Of a DNA stretch of 64,000 nucleotides, positions 25,990 through 33,692 are shown in pieces (position 1 is the first letter of the stretch; every line of letters begins with the position of its first letter). Made by a program: the position numbers and the translations under genes. This stretch comes from Phaeospirillum tilakii (GTDB lineage: Bacteria; Pseudomonadota; Alphaproteobacteria; Rhodospirillales; Magnetospirillaceae). Below the pieces are notes generated by a model. It worked only from the letters and a program-made list of their open reading frames with translations. It made no database searches and was not told the origin of the DNA. The DNA is taken from positions 24,304 through 88,303 of the forward strand of contig NZ_JBHUIY010000016.1 in NCBI RefSeq assembly GCF_042683125.1, in the 5' to 3' direction.

Positions 25990-26112
25990 CTATCATCGCT
26001 GAGAAAACTGTCGGCCGCCTCACCGCACTTAGAGACAAACTTGGCAAATATATGGCTGAAAAGGCTGACCTGTTCGTCAGCGCGATTGCGAAAGAATCGG
26101 CGAAATGGGTTG

Positions 26113-26340
26113 TCAGGTTGCCGTTATGGGGGAGCATCTTGGCACTTTCGATAGCTCGGACGGAACCTGTTGCTTCGCGGCCTTGGGATCGGAACCCAGA
26201 TAGACCTTCACGATCTGCCCAGCCGTGCCGAGCCGCTCCTTGCGGATCTCGGGCGGGATCTGTCGCACGATGTCGGTGGGAACGCGCTTCTGGAAGTAGA
26301 GGTAATTTCCGTCGCGCTTCAGGTCGGGAGGCATGTCCAT
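26113..26340 (-). pseudogene. N-terminal remnant of a tyrosine recombinase (phage/island integrase)
   Basis: 75 codons beginning MDMPPDLKRDGNYLYFQKRV and continuing through a segment on the pattern of KERLGTAGQIVKVYLGSDPK. This is the N-terminal arm typical of DUF6538-type integrases: a beta hairpin with YLYFQKRVP, then a Lys/Arg-rich helix. Homology fades near 26170 and the frame stops at 26113, so the core-binding and catalytic domains are absent. It sits 84 bp from the 3' end of tRNA-Arg, the usual home of such genes. It is non-functional and marks a past integration. Confidence 0.65.
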
Positions 26341-26423
26341 GCCCTCGATTGTAGCCCAATCGAGAAAGCCGAAAGCCGCAGAAACGCTGGCTTTGGCGGA
26401 AATCCTAGGGGATGAAGAGAGGT

Positions 26424-26500
26424 TGGCGCACCCGACAGGATTCGAACCTGTGACCCCCGCCTTCGGAGGGCGGTACTCTATCCAGCTGAGCTACGGGTGC
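26424..26500 (-). tRNA. tRNA-Arg (anticodon CCG)
   Basis: A 77-base cloverleaf on the minus strand with acceptor stem GCACCCG/CGGGTGC, discriminator G and encoded CCA. The D-arm is GCTCAGCTGGATAGAGT, the anticodon stem-loop CCGCCCTCCGAAGGCGG with CCG at the anticodon, and the T-loop GGTTCGAATCC. The 3' end faces the integrase remnant. Confidence 0.95.
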
Positions 26501-26639
26501 AATGCCGAAGCGAGGGCCGTCAACATATGTCAGGAGGGGCCGGGATGCAAGGCACAAAATCGTCGCCCCCGGCCGCTCTTGCCCGTGCCGGGCGGCGGGC
26601 CCATCTCGACCTCATGACAACACGAAAGAGGCGGCGGGG

Positions 26640-27656
26640 ATGACGGTGATCGAAACCGATGCGGTGGTGGTGGGCGCCGGCCCGGTCGGGCTGTTTGCCG
26701 TGTTCCAATGCGGCATGGTCAAGGTCCGCTGTGCCGTCATCGACGCCCTGCCTCACCCCGGCGGCCAGCTCACCGCGCTTTATCCGGAAAAGCCGATCTA
26801 CGACTGCCCCGGCCATCCCTCCATCCTCGCCGCCGATCTGGTCGAGCGGCTGGTGGCCCAGGCCGCCCCGTTCGCTCCGGTCTATCATTTCGGCGTCACC
26901 GCCACCGCGCTCGATCCCGAGTCCGACGGGCGCTGGCGGATCGGGCTTAGCGACGGCACCGTGCTGCTGTGCCGGGCGGTGATCCTGGCCTCGGGTGGCG
27001 GCGCCTTTGCCCCCAAGCGGCCGCCGCTGCCCGATCTCGATCAATTCGAGGGCACGAGCGTGTTCTACAGCGTGCCCCGCCGCGAGGCCCTGCGCGGCCA
27101 GCGGGTGGTGATCGCTGGCGGCGGCGATGCTGCGGTCGATTGGGCGATTTCCCTGGCCGAGATCGCCGCCCGGGTCAGCGTGGTGCATCGGCGCGAGCGG
27201 TTCCGCGCCGCTCCGGTGGCCGAGGCCACCCTGCGCCGCCTTGCCGCCGAGGGCGCGGTCGAACTGGTGGCTCCCGCCCAGTTGCACGGACTCGAAGGCC
27301 AGGACGGCCGGCTCGACGCGGTGGTGGTGGCCGATCTCGACGGGGTCCCCCGCCGCCTGCCGGCCGACGTGCTGCTGGCCTTCTTCGGCCTGCTCGGCGA
27401 GATCGGCCCGATCGCCGGCTGGGGGCTGACGATGGAGGGCAACGCGGTGGTGATCGACCCGGCCAGCGGGGCCTGCTCGCGCCCCGGCATCTTCGCCTGC
27501 GGCGACATCTGCACCTATCCCGGCAAGCTGCGGCTGATTCTCACCGGCTTCGCCGAGGCGGCCCGCGCCGCTACCTCGGCCTTCGCCGTGGTCCATCCCG
27601 GCGAGGCGCTGCATTTCGTCCATTCGACCACCGCCGGCGTGCCGGGGCCGCTTTGA
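26640..27656 (+). CDS. ferredoxin/flavodoxin-NADP+ reductase, thioredoxin-reductase-like type
   Basis: A 338-residue flavoprotein with two Rossmann motifs: VVVGAGPVGLFAVFQ at residues 8-22 (FAD) and VVIAGGGDAAVDWAIS near 157-172 (NADPH). The segment HPGGQLTALYPEKPIYDCPG is diagnostic of TrxR-like FNRs, and there is no CxxC redox pair, so it is not a thioredoxin reductase. The C-terminal HFVHSTTAGVP is also typical. It transfers electrons between NADPH and ferredoxin or flavodoxin. Start ATG 26640 follows GGCGGGG. It is a single gene, convergent with the DedA gene, with a repeat between them. Confidence 0.93.
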   Translation: MTVIETDAVVVGAGPVGLFAVFQCGMVKVRCAVIDALPHPGGQLTALYPEKPIYDCPGHPSILAADLVERLVAQAAPFAPVYHFGVTATALDPESDGRWRIGLSDGTVLLCRAVILASGGGAFAPKRPPLPDLDQFEGTSVFYSVPRREALRGQRVVIAGGGDAAVDWAISLAEIAARVSVVHRRERFRAAPVAEATLRRLAAEGAVELVAPAQLHGLEGQDGRLDAVVVADLDGVPRRLPADVLLAFFGLLGEIGPIAGWGLTMEGNAVVIDPASGACSRPGIFACGDICTYPGKLRLILTGFAEAARAATSAFAVVHPGEALHFVHSTTAGVPGPL

Positions 27657-27679
27657 TTTATCGATGAAAGCATGAGGGG

Positions 27680-27724
27680 CTTGGGGAGCCTTGCTCCCCA
27701 AGCGGGCGCGGGCGGCAGCCCGCC
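27680..27724. repeat. two-module hairpin repeat between convergent genes
   Basis: CTTGGGGAGCCTTGCTCCCCAAG, then CGGGCGC, then GGGCGGCAGCCCGCC-type stem. This matches the right half of the element at 1701-1747. Placed 24 bp after the reductase stop, it probably marks the shared transcript end. Confidence 0.65.
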
Positions 27725-27756
27725 GAATTGACCGGGCCCGGGCGGGCGTCCGCCGC

Positions 27757-28380
27757 TCAGTCGGCGGAGGCGTCGGGGGCGCTCGGTTCGGCGCTGGCGG
27801 CCCGGGCGCTGGCGCGGCGGTGGCCGGCATAGGCGCTGTAGATCGCGAAGCTGAACAGGCAGAGGATGAAGCCGGCCAGCACGTACCATTTGCTGTCGCC
27901 CAGCCATTCCTCGAGCTTGCGGCCCATGAAATAGCCGCCCCAGGCGAAACAGTGGGCCCACAGGCCGGCGGCGATCAGGTTGAGCACCAGATACTTGAAC
28001 CGGGGCACCCCGGCGATGCCGACGATGAAGGGGGCGACGTTGCGCACCCCGTAGATCCAGCGGAAGGTCAGGATGAACACCGCCGGGGATCGTTTCAGCG
28101 CCTCGAACGCCCAATCGATCCGTCCGGTAAGCCGGGGCCATCGCTTCAGCAATGGTGTGCCGAACTGGCGGCCGATATAGAAATAGAGCTGGTCGCCGAG
28201 AAAGCTGCCGGCCCAGGCGGCGGCGGCGAGAACCTCGACATTGATGGCAAACCGGCCTTCGGAGGCGAGTATTCCCGTCACCAGGACGACGGTTTCCCCT
28301 TCAACGAACGTCCACGCGGCGATGAACAAATAGAGAAGGAAGCCGTATTCCCTGAGGATGTGGATGATGAGATCTTCCAA
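27757..28380 (-). CDS. DedA-family inner-membrane protein
   Basis: A 207-residue membrane protein of the DedA/VTT family, linked in other bacteria to polyprenyl- or phospholipid translocation and envelope homeostasis. Conserved parts: TFVEGETVVLVTGILASEGRF (in two pieces, Glu and Gly key), GDQLYFYIGRQFG, and FRWIYGVRNVAPFIVGIAG with the family Arg and Pro. Four or five hydrophobic segments are visible. TTG at 28380 is preferred because GGGAG lies 6 bases upstream and the product then begins MEDLIIHILREYG like other DedA proteins; a TTG at 28434 would add 18 residues. Confidence 0.9.
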   Translation of the reverse strand: MEDLIIHILREYGFLLYLFIAAWTFVEGETVVLVTGILASEGRFAINVEVLAAAAWAGSFLGDQLYFYIGRQFGTPLLKRWPRLTGRIDWAFEALKRSPAVFILTFRWIYGVRNVAPFIVGIAGVPRFKYLVLNLIAAGLWAHCFAWGGYFMGRKLEEWLGDSKWYVLAGFILCLFSFAIYSAYAGHRRASARAASAEPSAPDASAD

Positions 28381-28473
28381 GGGGGCTCCCGGAGATAGGG
28401 CCGAACCGAACGTCTGACTGCAAAAATCCGGCAACAGAGCCAGGGCGTCAACGTCGAAATCGAAACCTTATCG

Positions 28474-29601
28474 TTAAATCATCGTCGCTTCATCGAAACC
28501 GCCGCCCGGGCGGTGCAACCGGGTGACGTGCCCCATCTTGCGACCGGGCCGGGCTTCGGCCTTGCCATACAGATGTAGGTGGGCCTCGGGATCGCGCAAG
28601 AGGTCGAGCCAGTCAGCGGCCTCGTCGCCGATCAGATTGGTCATCACCGCATCGGAATGACGGCGGGGACTGCCCAGCGGCAGCCCGCACACGGCGCGGA
28701 TGAACTGCTCGAACTGGTCGGTCAGGCAGGCGTCGATGGTCCAGTGGCCGGAATTGTGCGGCCGGGGCGCCATCTCGTTGACCAGCAGCCCGTCCGGGGT
28801 GACGAACATCTCGACCGCGAGCAGGCCGATCACGTCGAGCGCCTCGGCGGCGCGGCGGGCGATGTCGATCGCGGCGGTGGCGGTGGCGGCCGGGATCGGC
28901 GCCGGCACGGTCGAGGTGTGCAGGATGTGGTGGCGGTGGACGTTCCAGGCCGGGTCGAACGCCGCCCAGGCGCCGTCGCCGCCCCGGGCAATCACCACCG
29001 AGATCTCGCCCTGGAAATCGATGAAGCCTTCGAGGATCGCGCTGCCCGCCGCGCCGCCGGGCGCCTTGCCCAGCGCGGCCCAGGCCGCCGCCGCGTCGGT
29101 GTCGGCGTCGATCCGTACCTGTCCCTTGCCGTCATAGCCCATCCGCGCCGTCTTCAGCACGGCGGGGCGGCCGATCTCGGCCAGCGCGGCCTCGAGTGCG
29201 GCGACGCCGTCCACCGCCCGCCACGGCGCGGTGGCGATGCCGATGCCGTTGAAGAAGCGCTTTTCGACGATGCGGTCCTGGGCGGTTTCCAGCACGGTCC
29301 AGGACGGCCGCACCGGGACGATCTCGGCCAGCCGGCGCACGCTGTCGGCCGGGATGTTCTCGAATTCGAAGGTGACCACGTCAACCGCGCGGGCGAAGGA
29401 TTCCAGCGCGGCGGGGTCGGTGTAGGCGGCGACGGTGGCGGCGGCGGCGACCTGGGCCGCCGGGCTGTCGGGCTCGGGGCTGAAGATGTGGACGCGGTAG
29501 CCGAGCCGGGCGGCGGCCAGCGCCGCCATCCGCCCGAGCTGCCCGCCGCCGACGATACCGACGGTGCCGCCGGGGGCGAGACGGAACGGCGCGGAGGTCA
29601 C
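28474..29601 (-). CDS. purK: N5-carboxyaminoimidazole ribonucleotide synthase
   Basis: A 375-residue ATP-grasp enzyme that converts AIR, ATP and bicarbonate to N5-CAIR in purine synthesis. Motifs: VGIVGGGQLGRMAALAA at the N-terminus, VVTFEFENIPADSV, LKTARMGYDGKGQ for ATP binding, and VNEMAPRPHNSGHWTIDAC near the C-terminus. GTG at 29601 overlaps the purE stop (GTGA), the classic purEK coupling. The tail HRPGGGFDEATMI is slightly extended and without known role. Confidence 0.97.
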   Translation of the reverse strand: MTSAPFRLAPGGTVGIVGGGQLGRMAALAAARLGYRVHIFSPEPDSPAAQVAAAATVAAYTDPAALESFARAVDVVTFEFENIPADSVRRLAEIVPVRPSWTVLETAQDRIVEKRFFNGIGIATAPWRAVDGVAALEAALAEIGRPAVLKTARMGYDGKGQVRIDADTDAAAAWAALGKAPGGAAGSAILEGFIDFQGEISVVIARGGDGAWAAFDPAWNVHRHHILHTSTVPAPIPAATATAAIDIARRAAEALDVIGLLAVEMFVTPDGLLVNEMAPRPHNSGHWTIDACLTDQFEQFIRAVCGLPLGSPRRHSDAVMTNLIGDEAADWLDLLRDPEAHLHLYGKAEARPGRKMGHVTRLHRPGGGFDEATMI

Positions 29602-30119
29602 GGCCGGACCAGCTGCGGATTTTCGGGATCGACCGGAGCGGGGGAGACCGCGTCGGTCTGGCGGGCGCGCCACCCATCGAGCGCCTCGGCCACCCGGTCG
29701 TCGCCCAGCGCGATCACGGCGGCGGCGAGCAGGGCGGCGTTGATCGCGCCGGCCTTGCCGATCGCCACGGTGCCGACCGGAATCCCGCCGGGCATCTGCA
29801 CGATCGACAGCAGCGAATCGAGGCCCTTGAGGGCGCGGCTTTCGACCGGGACGCCGAACACCGGCAGCGGGGTCATCGACGCGGTCATCCCGGGCAGATG
29901 GGCGGCGCCGCCGGCGCCGGCGACGATCACCTTGAGGCCACGGCTCCGGGCGGTGCTGGCGTACTCGACCAGCCGGGCCGGGGTGCGGTGGGCGGAAACG
30001 ATGCGGGTCTCGTAGGGGATCCCGAGTTCGCTGAGAGTGACGGCGGCATGGCGCATGGTTTCCCAGTCGGACTGACTGCCCATGATGATGCCGACCACCG
30101 GGCTCGACCTGTCGTCCAT
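29598..30119 (-). CDS. purE: N5-carboxyaminoimidazole ribonucleotide mutase
   Basis: A 173-residue class I PurE that moves the carboxylate of N5-CAIR to make CAIR. Signature stretches: GIIMGSQSDWETMRHA at residues 10-25, RIVSAHRTPARLVEYA with the catalytic His, and AGAGGAAHLPGMTASMT plus PVFGVPVES. ATG 30119 is chosen for homology and a GAGG about 10 bases upstream. First gene of purEK; the leader between 30120 and the tRNA promoter is short. Confidence 0.97.
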   Translation of the reverse strand: MDDRSSPVVGIIMGSQSDWETMRHAAVTLSELGIPYETRIVSAHRTPARLVEYASTARSRGLKVIVAGAGGAAHLPGMTASMTPLPVFGVPVESRALKGLDSLLSIVQMPGGIPVGTVAIGKAGAINAALLAAAVIALGDDRVAEALDGWRARQTDAVSPAPVDPENPQLVRP

Positions 30120-30226
30120 AATGCGGCTGCCTCGCCGAGAAGGGAGAAAGGGCGGGATTATAGGGATCGACAGCCTTCGTGCAAGCCCGTATTCTCGGAA
30201 GGGGCAAACAGGGCGCACACAGGCTC

Positions 30227-30256
30227 TTGACAGCCCGTCGGCCGGGCCGGTATAAG
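30227..30256 (+). promoter_or_regulatory. sigma-70-type promoter of tRNA-Met
   Basis: TTGACA at 30227-30232 and TATAAG at 30251-30256 with an 18-base spacer, 16 bases before the mature tRNA. A near-consensus housekeeping promoter. Confidence 0.8.
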
Positions 30257-30272
30257 CTCGGCCTCCTGCTGG

Positions 30273-30349
30273 GGCGGAGTAGCTCAGCTGGTTAGAGCAG
30301 CGGAATCATAATCCGCGTGTCGGGGGTTCAAGTCCCTCCTCCGCTACCA
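30273..30349 (+). tRNA. tRNA-Met (anticodon CAT)
   Basis: 77 bases: acceptor GGCGGAG/CTCCGCT, D-arm GCTCAGCTGGTTAGAGC, anticodon arm GCGGAATCATAATCCGC with CAT, T-arm GGGGGTTCAAGTCCCTC and encoded CCA. The G1:U72 closing pair and overall sequence fit the elongator Met tRNA, not the initiator. A CAT anticodon could in principle be lysidine-modified tRNA-Ile2, which is less likely here. Confidence 0.93.
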
Positions 30350-30354
30350 ATGAA

Positions 30355-30397
30355 ATCAACGGCTTAGCAGTTCACTGCTAGGCCGTTGATCGTTTTT
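30355..30397 (+). terminator. intrinsic terminator of tRNA-Met
   Basis: A 16-bp stem (30355-30370 with 30375-30390, one G-U pair), loop TTCA, then CG and TTTTT. The strongest Rho-independent terminator in the window. Confidence 0.9.
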
Positions 30398-30468
30398 GGG
30401 GCAGCGCGTCGCCCCTATTGGGGACTGTTCCGTCCAACAACGGCGCGATGGCGGCGGCGACGGGCTGA

Positions 30469-30861
30469 TCAGCCCAGCTTCTCCCGGGCCGCGACCGCCA
30501 GAAAGCCGGACCGGCTCATGCCTTCCGCGCGCGCGGCGGCATCGATCCGGCTCAACAGGCCCTCGTCCATCGTGGCGTTGAACCGGATCGTCTTGCCGGG
30601 AAGATCCGCCCGGACCAGCACCCGGCAGGCTTCGTCGATCTCGGGATCGGGCTCGATCCGGTCCAGCGGGGTCGGATCGGGCAGCGGATCCCCGTCTTCG
30701 ATCATGCCGCGCAGGTGGAGGCCCAGGGCTTCCTCGGCCGAGCGGGCGGCCGCCTCGATCGTCTCGCCCGCGCTGGTGCAACCGGGCAGGTCGGGGAAGA
30801 ACACCCCGAAGCCCGGCCCTTCGCCTCGTTCGATGATTGCCGGGTAATAACGGATCGCCAT
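30469..30861 (-). CDS. hicB: HicB-family antitoxin with C-terminal ribbon-helix-helix
   Basis: A 130-residue antitoxin. The N-terminal HicB domain reads YYPAIIERGEGPGFGVFFPD and LPGCTSAGETIEAAARSAEEA (the degraded RNase-H-like fold). The C-terminal part, KTIRFNATMDEGLLSRIDAA then MSRSGFLAVAAREKL, is a ribbon-helix-helix DNA-binding domain. It should bind HicA and repress the operon at 31076-31114. It starts 10 bp after the hicA stop. Confidence 0.9.
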   Translation of the reverse strand: MAIRYYPAIIERGEGPGFGVFFPDLPGCTSAGETIEAAARSAEEALGLHLRGMIEDGDPLPDPTPLDRIEPDPEIDEACRVLVRADLPGKTIRFNATMDEGLLSRIDAAARAEGMSRSGFLAVAAREKLG

Positions 30862-30871
30862 CGTCTGCTCC

Positions 30872-31072
30872 TTACCTGATCTTGAGGCCGGACTGGCGCT
30901 CGATGCTCTTGAGGGTGCCGGTCTTCATATCCTTCTCGGGGTGCTTGACCGTGACCCGGCCCGGCTTGGTCGGGTGCTTGAACTGATGGTGTGACCCCTC
31001 GACATTGACCAGACGCCACCCATCCGCCTCAAGGGCCTTGATCGCGTCCCGACTGCTGATGCTCTTGACCAT
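30872..31072 (-). CDS. hicA: HicA-family mRNA interferase toxin
   Basis: A 66-residue toxin with the HicA double-stranded-RNA-binding-like fold: SSRDAIKALEADGWRLVNVEG, then the catalytic-His motif GSHHQFKHP and VTVKHPEKDMKTGTLKSIERQ. HicA cleaves mRNA until bound by HicB. ATG 31072 is preferred over a start 10 codons upstream because GGGGCGA precedes it and homologues start there. Toxin first, antitoxin second, is the normal hicAB order. Confidence 0.92.
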   Translation of the reverse strand: MVKSISSRDAIKALEADGWRLVNVEGSHHQFKHPTKPGRVTVKHPEKDMKTGTLKSIERQSGLKIR

Positions 31073-31075
31073 TTC

Positions 31076-31114
31076 GCCCCACTTTGTGTGTATTTTATAC
31101 ACATAAAGTGGGGC
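31076..31114. promoter_or_regulatory. hicAB operator/promoter palindrome
   Basis: Two 18-base arms around TTT with a single mismatch; the outer part is GCCCCACTTT/AAAGTGGGGC and the inner part TGTGTAT/ATACACA. On the minus strand the centre supplies a TATAAA-like -10. The outer right part of the arm also forms the hicA ribosome-site region, so binding would block both transcription and initiation. Confidence 0.7.
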
Positions 31115-31252
31115 GTGTCACGGGGCTATGTGTCTTTAATGTGTAGAAATGGGCCGGGACGGCCTCGATCCTGGACCGGATCGCCGGGATATGGCGCGCG
31201 GAAATGTCGCTGACGATCACCCGCGAACACCTCCACCACCGTGCCGTCGGTC

Positions 31253-31269
31253 GGCCCCCCCGGGGGGCC
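31253..31269 (-). terminator. GC hairpin after the GIY-YIG gene
   Basis: GGCCCCCC/GGGGGGCC forms a perfect 8-bp stem 33 bases downstream of the GIY-YIG stop. It is nested between CCTCCACC and GGAGGTGG sequences that could extend the structure. No T-run. Confidence 0.35.
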
Positions 31270-31301
31270 GAGGGGCCTCAGACCCTGGAGGTGGGCGCGG
31301 G

Positions 31302-31817
31302 TCAGCTTGCCTCTTCGGCCGGAGCCTTGCCGAGCTTGAGCAGGGTTTCGACGCGGTTCTTCTCGACCATTTCGGCGACCTCGTCGCGCCAAATCTCGCG
31401 GATGAAGGCGGGCTCGCGGCCTCCGAGCGCGGATCGGACTTTCACGATGGCGACCGCCGTGCTCAGGCTGAAATGTTCCTTGTTCGCCTTGAAGCGCGCC
31501 AGCTTGGCGTGAGCCTTGGCTTCATCGTTTTTCGGGCGGTGGGAGGGGAAGACGGCATCGACTTGGTACGAGCCAGGGACCCCGGTCTGGCTTAATTGCT
31601 TGGCGCGCTCGTAAACATCCTTGGTGGTCATGCCGACCTTCACGAAGCCGGGGATGTTGGGATTGGACATGACGTAGACCACGCCTTCGAACGGCTTGAT
31701 CTTCGCTACCGGCGCACCGCAATTTGCGCATTGAAGCTCCCTGACATGGGGTGAGAGCACGCCCTTGGTCTCGGCGTCGCAGGCCCCACAGGTCAAGGTG
31801 ATCTGGTACAGCTCCAT
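31302..31817 (-). CDS. zinc-ribbon plus GIY-YIG (T5orf172-type) nuclease-like protein
   Basis: A 171-residue protein. Residues 10-35 hold two CxxC pairs (TCGACDAE and QCANCGAPV), a zinc ribbon. Then comes a GIY-YIG-like domain of the T5orf172/Mug113 group: GVVYVMSNPNIPGFVKVGMT gives the two aromatic strands, followed by VYERAKQLSQTGVPGSYQVD and AHAKLARFKANKEHFSLS with the expected basic and acidic residues. The last 40 residues are helical. This domain occurs in phage and mobile-element proteins. Substrate unknown. It stands alone beside hicAB and tRNA-Met, so it may be accessory. Confidence 0.75.
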   Translation of the reverse strand: MELYQITLTCGACDAETKGVLSPHVRELQCANCGAPVAKIKPFEGVVYVMSNPNIPGFVKVGMTTKDVYERAKQLSQTGVPGSYQVDAVFPSHRPKNDEAKAHAKLARFKANKEHFSLSTAVAIVKVRSALGGREPAFIREIWRDEVAEMVEKNRVETLLKLGKAPAEEAS

Positions 31818-31896
31818 GTTGTCTTTGGTTCCCTTGGCACATGCGTATCCGATGGCGGCGCGGAGCCCGCCACTCGGTCTTCCGTCCTGCCGACAC

Positions 31897-32688
31897 TTAC
31901 AGATCGAGATCGACCAGCACCGGGACGTGATCGGACGGCTGCGGCCAGGCGCGGGCCTCGCGGGCGACCAGGGCGCCGCGCAGGCGGTCGCGCAGCGCCG
32001 GGGTGACCCAGATATGGTCGAGCCGGCGGCCGCGATCGTTGCGGGTCCAGTCGGGCGAGCGGTAGCTCCACCACGTATAGAGCTTCTCCGTCTCCGGCAC
32101 GAAGTGGCGCACCGCGTCGATCAGCGGCACCGTCGCCTGCAACCGGGTCAGCGCCTCGACCTCGACCGGGGTGTGGCTGACCACGTCGAGCAATTGCCGG
32201 TGCGACCAGACGTCGTTTTCGAGCGGGGCGATGTTGAAGTCGCCGGCCAGGATCGCCCGGGCGTCGGGGCGCAGTTCGGTCGCCGCCCATTCGGTCAGTT
32301 CGCGCAGGAAACCGAGCTTGTGGGCGAATTTGGGATTGGTGTCGGGATCGGGCACGTCGCCGCCGGCCGGGACATAGAGGCAATGCACCGCGGTGCCGTC
32401 CTCCAGCTCGGCGCTGAGGTGGCGGCGGTCGTCCTTGCCGCACCAGGAATGGGTGCGGATGTTGGCGAGCGGCCGGCGCGACAGCAGGGCGACCCCGTTG
32501 TAGCTCTTCATCCCGTGGAAGGCGACATGGTCGAAGCCGAGGGCGCGGCAGGACTCGAGCGGGAACAGCGCGTCCGTCACCTTGATCTCCTGCAGGCACA
32601 GCAGATCGGGGCGCAGCTCGGCCACCAGCCGCTCGACCAGATCGAGCCGCAGCCGCAGCGAATTGACGTTCCAGGTCACCACGCGCAC
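31897..32688 (-). CDS. xthA: exodeoxyribonuclease III (AP endonuclease family)
   Basis: A 263-residue EEP-fold DNA repair enzyme that cuts at abasic sites and degrades 3' ends. Motifs: VVTWNVNSLRLR at the N-terminus, LLCLQEIKV with the metal-binding Glu, AILAGDFNIAPLENDVW with Asp-Asn, RRLDHIWVTPAL, and SDHVPVLVDLDL with the catalytic Asp-His. GTG start at 32688 with GGGAG 8 bases upstream. Separated by 75 bp from ubiG, same strand. Confidence 0.96.
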   Translation of the reverse strand: MRVVTWNVNSLRLRLDLVERLVAELRPDLLCLQEIKVTDALFPLESCRALGFDHVAFHGMKSYNGVALLSRRPLANIRTHSWCGKDDRRHLSAELEDGTAVHCLYVPAGGDVPDPDTNPKFAHKLGFLRELTEWAATELRPDARAILAGDFNIAPLENDVWSHRQLLDVVSHTPVEVEALTRLQATVPLIDAVRHFVPETEKLYTWWSYRSPDWTRNDRGRRLDHIWVTPALRDRLRGALVAREARAWPQPSDHVPVLVDLDL

Positions 32689-32763
32689 CGGGCGACTCCC
32701 TCCGTGAGTGGACAGTTGGGGAAAGGGCAGGGGAGGGGGCGGCGGGCGCCCCCCCGGAGGGGC

Positions 32764-33501
32764 TCAGCCTTCCTTGACCCCGGTCACCAGATAATTGACC
32801 TCGAGAGAGTCGGTCTCGCGCCAGACGTCGAGCAGCGGGTTGTAGGCGACGCCGACCTGACGGCGGGTTTCCACCCCGGCCCCGCGCAGCATGCGGGCGA
32901 ATTCGGACGGGCGGACGAACTTGTGCCAGTCGTGGGTGCCGCGCGGCAGCCAGCGCAGCACGTATTCGGCCCCGACCACCGCCAGCAGCCAGGCCTTGGG
33001 GGTGCGGTTCATGGTGGCACCGACGAACATCCCGCCCGGCTTCAGCCGGGCACAGGCCGCCTCGAGGAACAGGGCGACGTCGGTGACGTGCTCGACCACC
33101 TCCATCGACAGCACCACGTCGAACCGCAATTCGGGGTCGAGCTGCTCGGGGGTGGCGACGCGGTAGGTCACCGGCACCCCCGATTTCTCGGCGTGCAGGC
33201 GGGCGATGGCGACGTTCTTCTCGCCGGCGTCGATCCCGGTGACGGTGAAGCCCATCTCGGCCAGCGGTTCCGACAGCAGGCCGCCGCCCGAGCCGACATC
33301 AAGCAGGGTCAGCCCCTCGAACGGCCGCGCCGCCTCGGGATCGCGGCCGAAATGACGGGCGAACTCGCGCCGCATGAAGGCCAGCCGCACCGGATTGAAC
33401 TTGTGCAGCGGCTTGAACTTGCCGTGGGGATCCCACCAGGCTTCGGCCATGGCGGTGAAACGGGCGATTTCCTCCGGCGACGCGGTGCCCGGCTGAGACA
33501 T
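32764..33501 (-). CDS. ubiG: 3-demethylubiquinol / polyprenyl-hydroxybenzene O-methyltransferase
   Basis: A 245-residue SAM-dependent methyltransferase for both O-methylations in ubiquinone synthesis. N-terminal AEAWWDPHGKFKPLHKFNPVR is the UbiG signature, LLDVGSGGGLLSEPLAEMG binds SAM, and SMEVVEHVTD is conserved. ATG 33501 follows GAGGG. It is divergent from lysC, as in many alphaproteobacteria. UbiD at 53872 serves the same pathway. Confidence 0.96.
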   Translation of the reverse strand: MSQPGTASPEEIARFTAMAEAWWDPHGKFKPLHKFNPVRLAFMRREFARHFGRDPEAARPFEGLTLLDVGSGGGLLSEPLAEMGFTVTGIDAGEKNVAIARLHAEKSGVPVTYRVATPEQLDPELRFDVVLSMEVVEHVTDVALFLEAACARLKPGGMFVGATMNRTPKAWLLAVVGAEYVLRWLPRGTHDWHKFVRPSEFARMLRGAGVETRRQVGVAYNPLLDVWRETDSLEVNYLVTGVKEG

Positions 33502-33692
33502 CGGACCAAACCCTCCTTGTCGCGCCCGGCCGGCGCGGGCCGGGCGCTTGCTTCCGAACTTTCGACAGAGTATGAATACGCGCCCTTCCGGCGGCAACCG
33601 GGCATGTGAAAGTTTTGGCGGATCGGGGCGGAACGCCCGCCGCCTTCCCCTTCCCGTCCGGGCGCCCACCGCAAACGCTCAAGGTCTCCTGA

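Larger units (their letters stand above)
25632..26112. other. mosaic of gene fragments
   Basis: No intact gene. The left part (to about 25980) has the genome's normal high GC. About 25980-26160 is AT-richer and on the + strand reads as a helical protein piece (IIAEKTVGRLTALRDKLG, MAEKADLFVSAIAKESAKW) without a start or a clean end. It looks like debris from insertion and deletion next to the tRNA-Arg gene. Confidence 0.4.

Noticed and set aside
26052..26354. + strand frame MAEKADLFVSAIAKESAKW and onward as a gene
   Set aside because: The first 40 residues look protein-like but there is no ribosome site and the frame then runs antisense through the integrase remnant. Treated as a fragment.
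26424..26500. Second copy of the tRNA-Arg 3' end as an attachment site
   Set aside because: I looked for a repeat of the T-arm/acceptor sequence in the flanking region and did not find one within the window.
31126..31392. 88-codon minus frame downstream of the GIY-YIG gene
   Set aside because: Overlaps the 3' end of the GIY-YIG gene in another frame, and the product is Arg/Gly/Pro-rich. No start signal.
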